64,000 bases of DNA from an uncultured Clostridia bacterium (GCA_947627855.1 CANQXR010000003.1:50766-114765); one strand, 5' to 3'; positions 9,914 through 18,935 are shown, counted from the first letter of the stretch. The notes: generated by a model not told the origin, from the sequence alone. Numbers and translations: made by a program.

Positions 9914-9955
9914 AGACCGCTCACTAATCGCAAACTGGAAAGCGGTCTAATTTTG
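9914..9955. terminator. Two-way terminator after the small peptide gene
   Basis: The stem AGACCGCT (9914-9921) / AGCGGTCT (9941-9948) has A-rich sequence on the left and TAATTTT on the right, so it can end transcripts arriving from either side. Confidence 0.7.
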
Positions 9956-10207
9956 TGGGCTTAAGCCCACTTATAATATCGCCGACCAACCACCTTTAAA
10001 GTGGGTGCCTATTTGGAAGGAGTGGGTATTGGTCGTACCCGCTTCTTCTTTTTCTAATATAATTATACAATATTTCCGAATCAAAATCAACTCCTTTTTT
10101 AAATTTTCCCAAAAGTCTGCTGATGAAATAATCCATATTTTTTACACAGTTAACTTGACTTATCGGGCAAACAGAGCGATATATATTAGAAGAAGGGAGC
10201 GAAAACA

Positions 10208-10420
10208 ATGCGAATCAGGATAATTAACCCAACAGATGTAAAGACATCAAAGCCAAAAAAGAGAGTCTGCGCCTATGCGAGAGTTTCAACAGACAGCGAC
10301 AGCCAAGCCCGGTCCCTTGAAAACCGGACCGAAACCTACGAGCAACTTATAAAATCAAACCCTGAGTATGAGTTTGCAGGAATCTACCACGACAAGGCGA
10401 TAACAGGCTCCAAGCGGTTA
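10208..10420 (+). pseudogene. Serine recombinase, N-terminal fragment
   Basis: The frame starts after a good ribosome site (AGAAGGGAGCG) and reads KKRVCAYARVSTDSDSQARS, the N-terminal catalytic start of a large serine recombinase. The serine of ARVSTDS would be the nucleophile. It goes on through the usual YHDKAITGSK region and then breaks off at about residue 71, where transposase DNA on the opposite strand begins. Intact enzymes of this family have about 500 residues. This is the remains of an integrase of a mobile element that has otherwise gone or lies elsewhere. Confidence 0.75.
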
Positions 10421-10805
10421 TCTTTTCTTGCACTTGAAGCGTCCTCACGAAAAATTACATCAGGACACCAATGTAACTGATTTTCAACAGACCGGTGTGT
10501 CATTATATAATACAGGTTGATTCTGTTTCAGACTGATTGTATAATCTGTTTTTTTCTCAATAATTTTTTTTGACAATTTTCTTCCGGCAGCTCATAGCAT
10601 CTGACGTAACTATATCACCTTTTACATCAATAAAATAAAACAGTTCATGCATGCTGCAAATGCACTGACAACATGATACGCCTTTCCACTTCCACAGATT
10701 GTTTTATCATCTATTGCCACAATTCCGCGTTTTGTGCGTTCTGTTGATACCCGGTTAATCAGGCATGACGAGGGTTCAGGTGGTTTCAGTTTTCAAAAAG
10801 TATAT
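10421..10805 (-). pseudogene. ISAs1-family transposase relic inserted in the recombinase gene
   Basis: Read on the minus strand from about 10755 down, the pieces RGIVAIDDKTICGSGKAYHV and VSAF, then DIVTSDAMSCRKKIVK, then DYTISLKQNQPVLYND match the successive catalytic-core blocks of ISAs1-family transposases (IDGKT...HLVSAF, T.DAMGCQ..I, LKGNQ). The piece HWCPDVIFREDASSARKDN (about 10480-10422) matches the C-terminal HWGLDV.F.ED.SR.R. block. Stops, a frameshift and a missing middle segment show it is dead. The recombinase frame upstream ends exactly where this homology begins, so the IS went into that gene and later decayed. Confidence 0.7.
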
Positions 10806-10967
10806 TCTGTTGCCCTGAACCATATGGATAGTGTTTTAACCGGAAATTTCTTTTCTATACTCAAAACAGAGTGTATTTGCAGAACAAAGATCAACACTTT
10901 TGCAGGGGCGATATAACTGATGATTACATATACTTTTACAATCATCAGCAAATTCGGCTGAAAACAA

Positions 10968-11006
10968 AACTGGCTCCGCTTGAATTGCGAAGCCGGTTGA
11001 TTTTTG
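10968..11006. terminator. Terminator at the end of the polysaccharide operon
   Basis: AACTGGCTCCGC pairs imperfectly with GCGAAGCCGGTT. There is a T run to the right and an A-rich flank to the left, giving T residues on the minus strand. It lies about 70 bp past the stop of the last operon gene, so it probably ends that transcript. Confidence 0.55.
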
Positions 11007-11073
11007 CTTTTCGGGTTTTTATATGATCTGAAAGCAGCTCCTCGTTTTGCATATACAGCAGACTTCGGACATA

Positions 11074-12477
11074 TCAGTGAAATGTAATATCCGTTCGTTC
11101 GATTTCGCCCCAGTCGGTTTTCTTTTTATGATAGCCTATAAGAGAAGTCATTCTGACCCATGCCAGAATAAACCTCAGAAATGATACCTCAACGGCGCAA
11201 AGACCTATTGCCTTAAGCATATCCGTAAACTCCAGTCTTTGGTCTATCGTATGTATTCTTGCGAAAAATGCCGTAAGCGACAACACAGATGAATAAACAA
11301 CATATATTAACAGATATAAGACCATAAAAGGCACATTCAAAAAATCTATAAGGAACGCTATAAACATTGTTACAACGCCAAACACCTCTATATAAGGCGA
11401 AAACAGCTCGTAAATCAAAAAATACAGATAGGAAATAAAGCTTACAACACCATAATGAGGATTTGCAAATATGCTTTTATGAGTCATCATACTCTGAAAA
11501 AGCCCTATATGCCATCTTCTGCGCTGTTTACAAAGGTCTGTGAGCCTTTCCGGCGCCTGTGTCCAGCAGATAGCGTCTGAGGCGTAGCGTATACGATAGG
11601 GTATCTGATTTTCCCTGCAGAAAACATGAAGCTTTACAACAAGCTCCATATCCTCACCTATGGTATCAGGCTCATAGCCTCCCGCACTTATTACGGTGCT
11701 CTTTTTAAAAAGTCCGAAAGCTCCGGAAATTATTATGCTGCCGTTAAACTTATCAAACAGAATTCTTGCAGCCAGAAAAGAGCGGTCATATTCAAGAACC
11801 TGCATACAGGCAATCAGCTTATTGGGCAATCTGCTTTTTACAACTCTGCCGTCCTTTATGGTCGTGCCGTTGCAGGGTCTTACTGCGCCGCCTACGGCAA
11901 CTACATTGTCATCCTCCAAAACAGGTCTGACAATCTTGGAAAGAGAATCATATTGAAGTACGGAGTCGGCGTCTATGCTCAGAAAATAAGGATATTTGCT
12001 TGCATTTATTCCTATATTGAGAGCGTCAGCCTTTCCTCCGTTTTGTTTTCTTATAAGAGTAAGGGGTATTCTGCCTACCTTGGTTTCATAAACCTCGTTG
12101 GCGTTATGAGTACGTATAAGTCTTTGTATAGGTCTGTTTGTAAGAACCATATCAAATTCATCAAGAACCCTTTGTGCGGTGTTGTCGGCAGAGCCATCGT
12201 CCACCACTATTATCTCATACAGCCTGTAATTTTGCAGGAGTAGGGATTTTATTGTGGCAACAATTGTAGTTTCCTCATTATAAGCGGGTACTATTATGGA
12301 AACGGGTATATAATAATCCTCTAAAAGCTCGTTTTTTAATGCATTTCTACGCTTGGCTCCGTAAAGAGTTGAAGAACCTACCGTTACCGCCAGAAACAAA
12401 AAGCTTGCGTAGCCTATCATATACAGAACAAAGAATACTCCGACATAATTGAAGAAAATCTGCATTATATCTCTCAT
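11074..12477 (-). CDS. Membrane family 2 glycosyltransferase (polysaccharide synthase type)
   Basis: This is a processive-type GT2. An N-terminal membrane segment (residues about 9-32) is followed by the catalytic domain with VSIIVPAYNEE at about 60, VVDDGSADNT, the DxD-type SIDADS, the GEDMEL acid motif and the QRRRW product-binding motif. Three to four membrane helices follow at about residues 340-450. This order matches poly-GlcNAc, hyaluronan and cellulose-like synthases that polymerise a sugar and push it through the membrane. The ATG overlaps the stop of the upstream HEAT gene as ATGA, so the two are translationally coupled. It is the last gene of the c-di-GMP riboswitch operon. The sugar it uses cannot be read from the sequence. 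Confidence 0.88.
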   Translation of the reverse strand: MRDIMQIFFNYVGVFFVLYMIGYASFLFLAVTVGSSTLYGAKRRNALKNELLEDYYIPVSIIVPAYNEETTIVATIKSLLLQNYRLYEIIVVDDGSADNTAQRVLDEFDMVLTNRPIQRLIRTHNANEVYETKVGRIPLTLIRKQNGGKADALNIGINASKYPYFLSIDADSVLQYDSLSKIVRPVLEDDNVVAVGGAVRPCNGTTIKDGRVVKSRLPNKLIACMQVLEYDRSFLAARILFDKFNGSIIISGAFGLFKKSTVISAGGYEPDTIGEDMELVVKLHVFCRENQIPYRIRYASDAICWTQAPERLTDLCKQRRRWHIGLFQSMMTHKSIFANPHYGVVSFISYLYFLIYELFSPYIEVFGVVTMFIAFLIDFLNVPFMVLYLLIYVVYSSVLSLTAFFARIHTIDQRLEFTDMLKAIGLCAVEVSFLRFILAWVRMTSLIGYHKKKTDWGEIERTDITFH

Positions 12478-13571
12478 ACTGCCGTCACCCCCGTATTGTT
12501 TTCTTTAAGTCTGTATTTAAGCATTTCACTTGCGTATCTGTCGTTTTCAACTCTGCCGGCAATATCCTCATATCTTACGCCCTTGGCTTCAAGGCTCACG
12601 GACGCATTATATCTGACATACCAGTTAAGGCTGTGCATAGCCTCAATAAGCGCCTCTTTAATATCATCTCCGTCATAGAAGGCAAGAGATGATGCGCTGA
12701 TTGCAGCATATTCCCAGTTTACGGGATTTTTATCCGAAACAAATTCAACAAGAGGTTTTCTTGCCCTTTCATCGGTATATCTTCCGAAATATCTTATCGC
12801 AGAAAGTCTTAACTCCTTGCCTGCGCTTTCGTCTGTCATAATTTCAAACATTTCATTTTTATAGCTGTCTGTTTTAAAGCGTATGTAATTAAGCACAGCA
12901 ACCTTTGTGCTTTCCTTAAAGCTGTCAAGTCTGCCCCATAAAAGCTTCATAAGCTCATCATGGTCGCCCCTGAATGTAAGCAGACCGTCCTGAAGTATTT
13001 TCTCATGGAGAAAAGCGCCCTTACGGTCGCAGGCGGTGACCGCATCAGCCACAGCCTTGGGATTGCCGAAGGAATAGAGCGCACGCAGAGCGTTCACCCT
13101 GCAATACAGACTGTCCTTTGTGGTATAGCTTATAAGGCTCCTCTGAAGCCCCTCTGCAGGAAGATAGTCCCTGAGCTTTTCGTTGCCTAAAACGTATGCA
13201 AAGTAAGCGGTCTGTAAGCTTTCCCGCCTTTCGTATACTCCCGCAAGACGAATAAAGACCTCTCTGAGGGAAAAGAGATATTTTTCCAAAGCATCGTCAC
13301 TTTTTTCGAGATGTCTGCCAAGCGCCGTATCAAAAGCCATAAGACCGCCGACCCTTGAAACAGAACGCTCTATAAATTTTATATGCTTACGGGATACCTC
13401 TTTGCCGTTTCTTATTCCTTCAAGCTGAGCCGCAATAATTTCTATAAATTTTTCAATACGGTCATTAAGCCTGCGGTCGCTGCCACGCATAACTATGTTG
13501 TAGACAATATTAAAAACTATCATGCTGATGCAGACTATACCGTAGCCATAGAGCAATATTTCACTGCCCAT
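12474..13571 (-). CDS. Membrane-anchored HEAT-repeat protein
   Basis: One N-terminal membrane helix (residues about 5-28) precedes a cytoplasmic part made of helical repeats. Examples are CRVNALRALYSFGNPKAV, LRLSAIRYFGRYTDERARKP, WEYAAISASSLAF and WYVRYNASVSLEAKG, the pattern of HEAT/PBS-lyase repeats. Such repeats hold partner proteins. Its start overlaps the end of the glycosidase-like gene by 11 bp and its end overlaps the glycosyltransferase start by 4 bp. I infer that it is a scaffold or regulatory partner of the synthase. It shows no enzymatic motif. Confidence 0.75.
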   Translation of the reverse strand: MGSEILLYGYGIVCISMIVFNIVYNIVMRGSDRRLNDRIEKFIEIIAAQLEGIRNGKEVSRKHIKFIERSVSRVGGLMAFDTALGRHLEKSDDALEKYLFSLREVFIRLAGVYERRESLQTAYFAYVLGNEKLRDYLPAEGLQRSLISYTTKDSLYCRVNALRALYSFGNPKAVADAVTACDRKGAFLHEKILQDGLLTFRGDHDELMKLLWGRLDSFKESTKVAVLNYIRFKTDSYKNEMFEIMTDESAGKELRLSAIRYFGRYTDERARKPLVEFVSDKNPVNWEYAAISASSLAFYDGDDIKEALIEAMHSLNWYVRYNASVSLEAKGVRYEDIAGRVENDRYASEMLKYRLKENNTGVTAV

Positions 13572-15855
13572 CTGTACTCATCTCCGTTTCCAGTGATGCC
13601 CAATATTTTTTGATTATATAATACGACCTTTTAAGTCTTTCATGAGCCGTAGCATTGACACCCCAGCCTTCAAGAGGAAATTCTGTCATAGGTATATCGT
13701 ACTCTTTGTTTTCGGCGTCAGATATACCGACATACATTTCATCTATATGAAGATTTTCTATGCCGTATTTTTCAAAATAGTCATCGTGTACCTCCATTTC
13801 CGATGGATTGCTGAAATTAAGCAGTGCCCATGGAACACGAAGCTCTATATAATCGTTGTTTTCTCCGCCGAATATATAGTCCGCAAGAGAGTCGAAGTCG
13901 GGAGAATCGGGATTTGCATTGCCGTATTTTAGCTTGCCGGTTTCGTACTTTCTGCCTGTGGGGCGGGTAGTGTGTCTGTAAGGTACATAATCCGTTGTGG
14001 TAAGAGCCAGAAAAATACCCACAAATCTTGATGTGTCAGGCTCCGGCGGATCAAAATAAGGCAGTTCGCCGTAATATTCCCTTCCATAAATAGCTGCCAA
14101 TGATTCATATCTCTTCTGAACAACTATCCTGCTGTTTTTCTTATTCTGAATTTTTATCACAAAATCACAGGGGCGTGTAAAGCTGATATCGTAGTTTTCG
14201 CAATAGGTGCTTCCTGTTTTGGGAGTAGTGTCGATAGGTATATATATTGTATCGCCTTCGGTCAGGTCTTTTGAGTGAACCAAAAAATATACAAACTTTT
14301 CGTCATATTTCATAGAAAGCTCCATACCCTTGTAGGTTGTCACAACATCGTCTTCGCTCCACTCGGAAACATCTCCGTCAACATAACATATGCTCTTTTT
14401 CTTTCCGGGGTCAAAGGTAAGAATTCCGAAAAACTGCTCGTTTGTCTGATAGTCGCTCCAATACGGAACCTTATCCAGATCCACGGCGTATTTTGTGTTC
14501 CACGTTCTTTTAAACCACTCGTCCTGCCATGAGAATATACAGCTGCCTGCACAGCCTACATCCATAATATCTTCATAACATTCGATAATAGCCTGACCCT
14601 GCTCCTGTTCAGACATATACCCTTGGTTTCTGCCTGTGTTTGCATCGCTCTGAGCCATACCCCGACCGGTGGTGACGCCGTATTCGCTTATGACAACGGG
14701 TATTGTGTGATAGGAGTTTATGGCGGAAAGATAGGCACGATATGTATTATATCTGCCCTGTCTGTCAATATATGCGGCGTCATTCAGATATTCCTCAATC
14801 CTTGGACCCTTGAGCTGAGAAACGAAATATTTCATATTGCCCCAGTTTGCAGAACCGAGCCTTTCGCTGTAATCTTCATCGGTATAAGCTGCGGTTGCCC
14901 TCATAATTTCAAGATAATCGGGGAAATAGGAATATATGTGATAGGAAGCAAAGGTGCCCGAATGAAAGTTATCGCTGTTTATCTTTATATTCTCCACATC
15001 AACTCTTGTAGTTTTGTTTCTTGCAATAACAACGCTTTCGGGATATACAAAGGGGTCGGTGGTGGGCCAGTTTGCAAATGCAACGAGCCTTTGCTGACCA
15101 TATCTTTCCGTTTCATATTCCGTTAATTTATCTCCCACCTCTGCAAGAAAGCTCTCAAAGGGAGCGGCATTCTCTGTGGCGTACATATATTCGCCCACAT
15201 AGGGCTTCATATCATAATTTTTTTGGTTTGTATATTCAACGGTATAATGCTCCCATTCTACGCCCAGAATATAGCCTATGACCCACGGACTTACGTCCTT
15301 TCTGAAGCTGCCGTTGCCCTTGTTTCCATAGCTTAACGCAAGGCTTTTTTTGCCGTGTATAACATCTACCATGGTGTGGCAGTCCTGCATAAAAGGATTG
15401 TAAAAATCTTCGTCATAGGCGTCCATGTGGGAGAGCATAGCATAATCCTCTACCCATACTCCCTGTATGAGATAAAGGGGAGTCGGATTATTTTTGTTAT
15501 ATTCATAAAAAGCATTGTAAAAATCGTCATGCAGAATGGTATATATTCTGACAGTATTTGCCCCCATATCCTGAATTTCTTTAAACCATCTCTTGTATGT
15601 ATCCTTATCTATGGCAAAATCTGTGGTCCATTCGCCGGGGCAGCCCGCACCCATATCCACTCCTCTTATTTCAAAGGGTTCATATCTGCCGTTGTGATCC
15701 TCGTCTATATAAATATTTTTACCCTCGGATCTGATAAATGCAGTAACCTCTTTTTCGGGGTCGATATCAATATATAAACCAAGATTGTAATAAGCGAGGT
15801 TTATTATAAAAGCCGCAAGAACGACCACGCATATAACAATAATAAATTTTTTCAT
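13561..15855 (-). CDS. Secreted or membrane-tethered glycoside hydrolase-like protein
   Basis: An N-terminal hydrophobic segment (residues 3-22) without a clear cleavage site suggests an outward-facing anchored protein. Residues about 60-470 look like a clan-A TIM barrel: RGVDMGAG, GANTVRIYT, then VIGYILGVEWE with a possible acid/base glutamate, and IPVVISEYG with a possible nucleophile glutamate. About residues 490-740 hold a beta-sandwich module (VDGDVSEWSEDD) of the DOMON/CBM9 type. Its place between CotH and the polymerase suggests it trims or edits the exported polysaccharide. I did not recognise a definite GH family, so the activity is inferred. Confidence 0.7.
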   Translation of the reverse strand: MKKFIIVICVVVLAAFIINLAYYNLGLYIDIDPEKEVTAFIRSEGKNIYIDEDHNGRYEPFEIRGVDMGAGCPGEWTTDFAIDKDTYKRWFKEIQDMGANTVRIYTILHDDFYNAFYEYNKNNPTPLYLIQGVWVEDYAMLSHMDAYDEDFYNPFMQDCHTMVDVIHGKKSLALSYGNKGNGSFRKDVSPWVIGYILGVEWEHYTVEYTNQKNYDMKPYVGEYMYATENAAPFESFLAEVGDKLTEYETERYGQQRLVAFANWPTTDPFVYPESVVIARNKTTRVDVENIKINSDNFHSGTFASYHIYSYFPDYLEIMRATAAYTDEDYSERLGSANWGNMKYFVSQLKGPRIEEYLNDAAYIDRQGRYNTYRAYLSAINSYHTIPVVISEYGVTTGRGMAQSDANTGRNQGYMSEQEQGQAIIECYEDIMDVGCAGSCIFSWQDEWFKRTWNTKYAVDLDKVPYWSDYQTNEQFFGILTFDPGKKKSICYVDGDVSEWSEDDVVTTYKGMELSMKYDEKFVYFLVHSKDLTEGDTIYIPIDTTPKTGSTYCENYDISFTRPCDFVIKIQNKKNSRIVVQKRYESLAAIYGREYYGELPYFDPPEPDTSRFVGIFLALTTTDYVPYRHTTRPTGRKYETGKLKYGNANPDSPDFDSLADYIFGGENNDYIELRVPWALLNFSNPSEMEVHDDYFEKYGIENLHIDEMYVGISDAENKEYDIPMTEFPLEGWGVNATAHERLKRSYYIIKKYWASLETEMSTDGQ

Positions 15856-15883
15856 GTAGAGCCGCCTCTTTTACATAAGGACA

Positions 15884-17380
15884 TCAGTGATCCCAGTCTT
15901 TATTTCTTGAAGGATGACAATAGTGATTGAGAACGTCTATATTATCATCAAGCCATGAGCCTCTTTCAATTACCCAATTGCATAAAAACTCCTGAGCCTC
16001 TTTGGGGGTATATTGATTTCTGTTGACATATATGTTCTCTTCTGTGGTATCAAGCATATCCGTTTCATATGCCGATTTCCACCTCCGGTAGTTTCTTTCC
16101 ACAGCAGGACCGAGCCAGTTAAGGGTATCATTGATATAATTGACTATATACTCATCGCTCAGATAATTTTTTCTTAGCTCCCTATATCTTTTGATAACCT
16201 TGTGTTCAAACTCCTCGTCCTTTGCGAGCATCGAATAATAACCGCTTTCGACAGCTATAAAACCATACCTTCCGTGGGATTCCTGAGTATAGTTATTGCA
16301 CGAATTGTTAAAATCCCAGACGCACATTCTGTACTTTTCGCCGGGGCGTTTATATAAATATGTGGAATAGCTTCCCATGTCAACATTACAGGTAAATTCA
16401 TTTATAAGGTAATAATCTATAAAATTGTCAACGTCTATCCAGTTCCGGAAGCCGTAATTTTCAGTGTCGTGATCATATGAATACAAAGTCTTTTCAAAAG
16501 CGGAAACATCAAGCTCTATTTCCTTGGCAAGCTCCGGTGTAAGAGAAGACTTGCCGGGATATCTTATCGCCATATCCTCCCTTGAAATTTTCACTCTTTC
16601 GGTAAACACATTTATATCTCTTGCAGAACCAAGCTCAGCCTCAACGGGTCTGTCAACCCTTACAAGATAGCCTGTAAAATTTTCGCCTTTCGATGAGGTT
16701 TTAAGCTTAAGACGGCAGTTGTTGCCGCTTGTTATGGTTTCCGTCATAAGATAAACCCCTCTGTAATCACCATTAAGAAAAAGCTCGCAATATCTCACAT
16801 TCGGAACATAGTCGTCCATTATATCTCCTGAGATGTTATACCACAAATAGTTGCGAACAAGAGATTTGTCGAGATAAGGTCCGTTCAAAGCCCATTCGTG
16901 GTGTGCGTCCATTCCCATAACTTCAATATCCCTGTCCTCGCCTCTGTCGTTCACAAACTTCATAAGGTAGGGGGATTTTTCAAATTTTCTTGAGGAATGA
17001 CCCCTTACACGGAACAGACTGCGTGTCGTAAAATCCGCCTCATCATCAAGGTGATTATTGCCTTCGTCATTGTCTATGACCTTTACGCTTACATTTATGT
17101 AGTCGGTGCCGTCGGGCGCCTTTGTATGCAGGTTTTCATCAAACATATCCGAATATTCTGTTGTCTGACCGGGAATATCCTGATTTTCGGTATCTATGAC
17201 CACAATAGGCAGATGAGTGCAAAACACGTCATCTCCGTGATCCGTACAGGGTGAATAGCCCGGTTCTTCAAGGTGCTGATGATACCTCTGCGTAGGAACA
17301 TCTCCTGTCATTTCGTTTAAAAAGCATACAGCAATAATCATTGCCGCTATTGCCGCAATGCCAATAAGCTTATATTTCAT
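15884..17380 (-). CDS. CotH-family protein kinase-like protein
   Basis: After a signal or anchor segment (residues 4-21) the chain follows the CotH family: RGHSSRKFEKSPYLMKF, then the W.LNGPYLDKSLVRNY block, GVYLMTE, the FIDYYLINEF region and the VWDFNNS metal-binding motif. CotH of Bacillus is an atypical kinase acting on spore coat proteins. Homologues in non-sporulating gut bacteria are common in polysaccharide and surface clusters, where the substrate is unknown. The gene is 14 bp from DUF4956 and 28 bp from the glycosidase-like gene. The VTC-DUF4956-CotH order is a recurrent clostridial arrangement, as far as I recall. Confidence 0.85.
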   Translation of the reverse strand: MKYKLIGIAAIAAMIIAVCFLNEMTGDVPTQRYHQHLEEPGYSPCTDHGDDVFCTHLPIVVIDTENQDIPGQTTEYSDMFDENLHTKAPDGTDYINVSVKVIDNDEGNNHLDDEADFTTRSLFRVRGHSSRKFEKSPYLMKFVNDRGEDRDIEVMGMDAHHEWALNGPYLDKSLVRNYLWYNISGDIMDDYVPNVRYCELFLNGDYRGVYLMTETITSGNNCRLKLKTSSKGENFTGYLVRVDRPVEAELGSARDINVFTERVKISREDMAIRYPGKSSLTPELAKEIELDVSAFEKTLYSYDHDTENYGFRNWIDVDNFIDYYLINEFTCNVDMGSYSTYLYKRPGEKYRMCVWDFNNSCNNYTQESHGRYGFIAVESGYYSMLAKDEEFEHKVIKRYRELRKNYLSDEYIVNYINDTLNWLGPAVERNYRRWKSAYETDMLDTTEENIYVNRNQYTPKEAQEFLCNWVIERGSWLDDNIDVLNHYCHPSRNKDWDH

Positions 17381-17394
17381 GGTGCTTCTCCCGC

Positions 17395-18072
17395 TTAGCT
17401 GCTTATATCGTCATTCTGCATAACTATGTTGAAATAATCAACGCCGCCCAAAGCATAAATGTCGTCACTTATCATACTGCCATGGGCATCTGCTTTATCA
17501 AGAATTTTTTTGTTTATTTCATAAATCAGCTCTACCGATTCTTCCGTTGTGTTTTTGACCTTGAGCTTTGCCTTGCGCATATAGCGTTTGAATATGATGG
17601 ATTCTATCTTTTCTTCGTTTACTCTTGCGGCTCTTATTATTATAAGAACTCTGCCATCGTTTTTAACACGTCCGAAAACCAGCATAAAAGCAAAAGCAAA
17701 GGCGCTGCCGATTCCCGCAACGGAAAAATCTCCTGCGCCGCAGCAAATGCCGACCACAACTGCCCAGAATATGTATACCGTATCTCTCGAATCCTTTATG
17801 GCAGTTCTGAAACGCACGATGGACAAAGCGCCGACCATACCTAACGAAAGGGCAATATTGTTTCCTATTACGATCATGACCGTAGTGGTTATAAGCGTAA
17901 GAGCCAAAAGCGATACGTTGAATTTTTTGCTGTATATGCTTCCGTCATGAGAAAGCCTGTAAGACAAAAATATGAAACAGGCGATAACCGCCGCCGCAGT
18001 CTGTCTGAGTAAAATTGCGTGTAACGACAGCGTTCCGCCGGATTCCAGTGTCTGTAATAAATATTCTCTCAT
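17395..18072 (-). CDS. DUF4956 membrane protein
   Basis: Several hydrophobic helices lie in the first 150 residues, with the very typical stretch LSLGMVGALSIVRFRTAIKD followed by FWAVVVGICCGAGD. This stretch defines DUF4956. The C-terminal 75 residues form a charged cytoplasmic domain. DUF4956 genes are usually found next to VTC-domain genes, as here (20 bp apart), but the biochemical role is not known to me. I infer a membrane partner of the VTC protein in making or sensing a phosphate polymer or cell-surface modification. Confidence 0.88.
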   Translation of the reverse strand: MREYLLQTLESGGTLSLHAILLRQTAAAVIACFIFLSYRLSHDGSIYSKKFNVSLLALTLITTTVMIVIGNNIALSLGMVGALSIVRFRTAIKDSRDTVYIFWAVVVGICCGAGDFSVAGIGSAFAFAFMLVFGRVKNDGRVLIIIRAARVNEEKIESIIFKRYMRKAKLKVKNTTEESVELIYEINKKILDKADAHGSMISDDIYALGGVDYFNIVMQNDDISS

Positions 18073-18092
18073 TTTTTGTATGATCCTCCCAA

Positions 18093-18782
18093 TTATAATC
18101 CAAGTGCAGCGTTTCTTGCAAGACAGTATTTGCTTACGGAAATTTCCGAGCAGTCAACCGAGCTTACAAACTGTTTTATATAGCTTAGCAGAAAACCGTT
18201 ATATTTTACCTCCAGAACCGAATTGAATTTATCCAAAGCCGGATATAGAGGAAGCCTTTGCGAAAACAGATCGCAGTTAGCCTCAGTGCCCGTTATCTGA
18301 GAATCTATTGTAATCCTTATGCGGTTTTCCTTGGCAATATACGCCCTTCGCAGATATTCAACTATTACCTTTGGTCTGTAACACAAACCATTCATAAGCC
18401 CAAAGCATTCCGCCGCAAAGGAGTCTTTATATTCAAGCAAAACCGAATAATTGCCTTTTATAAGCTCTTTTGCATCAGCCCTGGCTATTTTCAGAGAACG
18501 CTTTTTCTGATATGCCCCTTCCTTCTGCTTGATTTCAAGCATTGCAAAATCAGCATCGGGACTATATATCCTCAGACGTATTTTTCTTCGCAGCTCAAGT
18601 CCGCTTATCTTGTCGTTATAGTCCTTTTCATCGGGCGTGTCAAAATAAAGCGAACGTATTGTATAGCCCTGAGAACCGTTGTGAGGATCATGCAGCATAA
18701 CCCTTTCCAATAAGCCGCAGAGCCGTGCCGATGACTCAGCATTAATAAAATACTTTTTTTCCTGCCTCAAAACCTCATTCAA
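18093..18782 (-). CDS. VTC-domain (polyphosphate polymerase-like) protein
   Basis: The chain has the VTC tunnel-domain pattern: RQEKKYFI at the start, YTIRSLYFDTPD, ELRRKIRLRIY, MLEIKQKEGAYQKKRSL, PKVIVEYLRRAY, RITIDSQI and VLEVKY near the end. The basic residues line the nucleotide/polyphosphate tunnel in yeast Vtc4. I chose the TTG at 18780-18782. It gives the usual LNEVLRQEKKY start and has AGGGGG 9 bp upstream. A longer frame up to 18869 is open, but it would run through the riboswitch terminator and adds a sequence foreign to the family. It is the first gene of the six-gene operon. Confidence 0.85.
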   Translation of the reverse strand: MNEVLRQEKKYFINAESSARLCGLLERVMLHDPHNGSQGYTIRSLYFDTPDEKDYNDKISGLELRRKIRLRIYSPDADFAMLEIKQKEGAYQKKRSLKIARADAKELIKGNYSVLLEYKDSFAAECFGLMNGLCYRPKVIVEYLRRAYIAKENRIRITIDSQITGTEANCDLFSQRLPLYPALDKFNSVLEVKYNGFLLSYIKQFVSSVDCSEISVSKYCLARNAALGL

Positions 18783-18802
18783 TCCTGCCTGCCCCCTGAA
18801 TA

Positions 18803-18861
18803 AAATAATAAAGGCTGCAAAAAAAACAGCGCAGTTATTGCGTGAATAATTTTGCAGCCTG
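18803..18861 (-). terminator. Intrinsic terminator downstream of the riboswitch
   Basis: On the minus strand, AGGCTGCAAAA (18860-18850) pairs with TTTTGCAGCCT (18822-18812), followed by TTATTATTTTATT. The GGCTGC of the 5' arm also forms the 3' end of the c-di-GMP aptamer, so aptamer folding and terminator formation compete. The inner loop holds a further small hairpin (CGCA/TGCG). Confidence 0.85.
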
Positions 18862-18935
18862 ACGATCATAGCACAAAAAACGCTTTAGACTCATAGCTTT
18901 GCGTCGTATCCTTTCAGATACTTTGCCCATAGTAA
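18853..18935 (-). promoter_or_regulatory. c-di-GMP-I (GEMM) riboswitch
   Basis: Read on the minus strand, the leader contains the GEMM hallmarks in order: GGGCAAAG; a hairpin GTATCT-GAAA-GGATAC with a GNRA tetraloop; the near-invariant GACGCAAAGC; CTAAAGC; and a closing GCTATGATCGTCAGGCTGC. It lies between a perfect promoter and an intrinsic terminator in front of a polysaccharide operon, the usual setting for this class. Because the closing arm is shared with the terminator, ligand binding should free the transcript from termination (an ON switch). The direction is my inference from the overlap. The switch would tie polymer production to the sessile-state second messenger. Confidence 0.9.

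Larger units (their letters stand above)
9751..10011. repeat. Inverted repeat arms bracketing a small peptide gene
   Basis: The arm at 9751-9780 (TAGGCACTTTGCTAAAGAGT and on) is repeated in inverted orientation at 9982-10011 (CGACCAACCACCTTTAAAGT and on), with about 24 of 30 positions matching. Between the arms are a 32-residue peptide gene, a two-way terminator and a perfect palindrome GTGGGCTTAAGCCCAC at 9955-9970. The layout could be a type I toxin-antitoxin locus with two converging RNAs sharing the same 5' sequence, or a small non-autonomous element. Confidence 0.55.

Noticed and set aside
18783..18869. Longer N-terminus for the VTC-domain protein
   Set aside because: It would be translated from the riboswitch closing arm and the terminator hairpin, and it is foreign to the family. 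The TTG at 18782 has a ribosome site and the family start.
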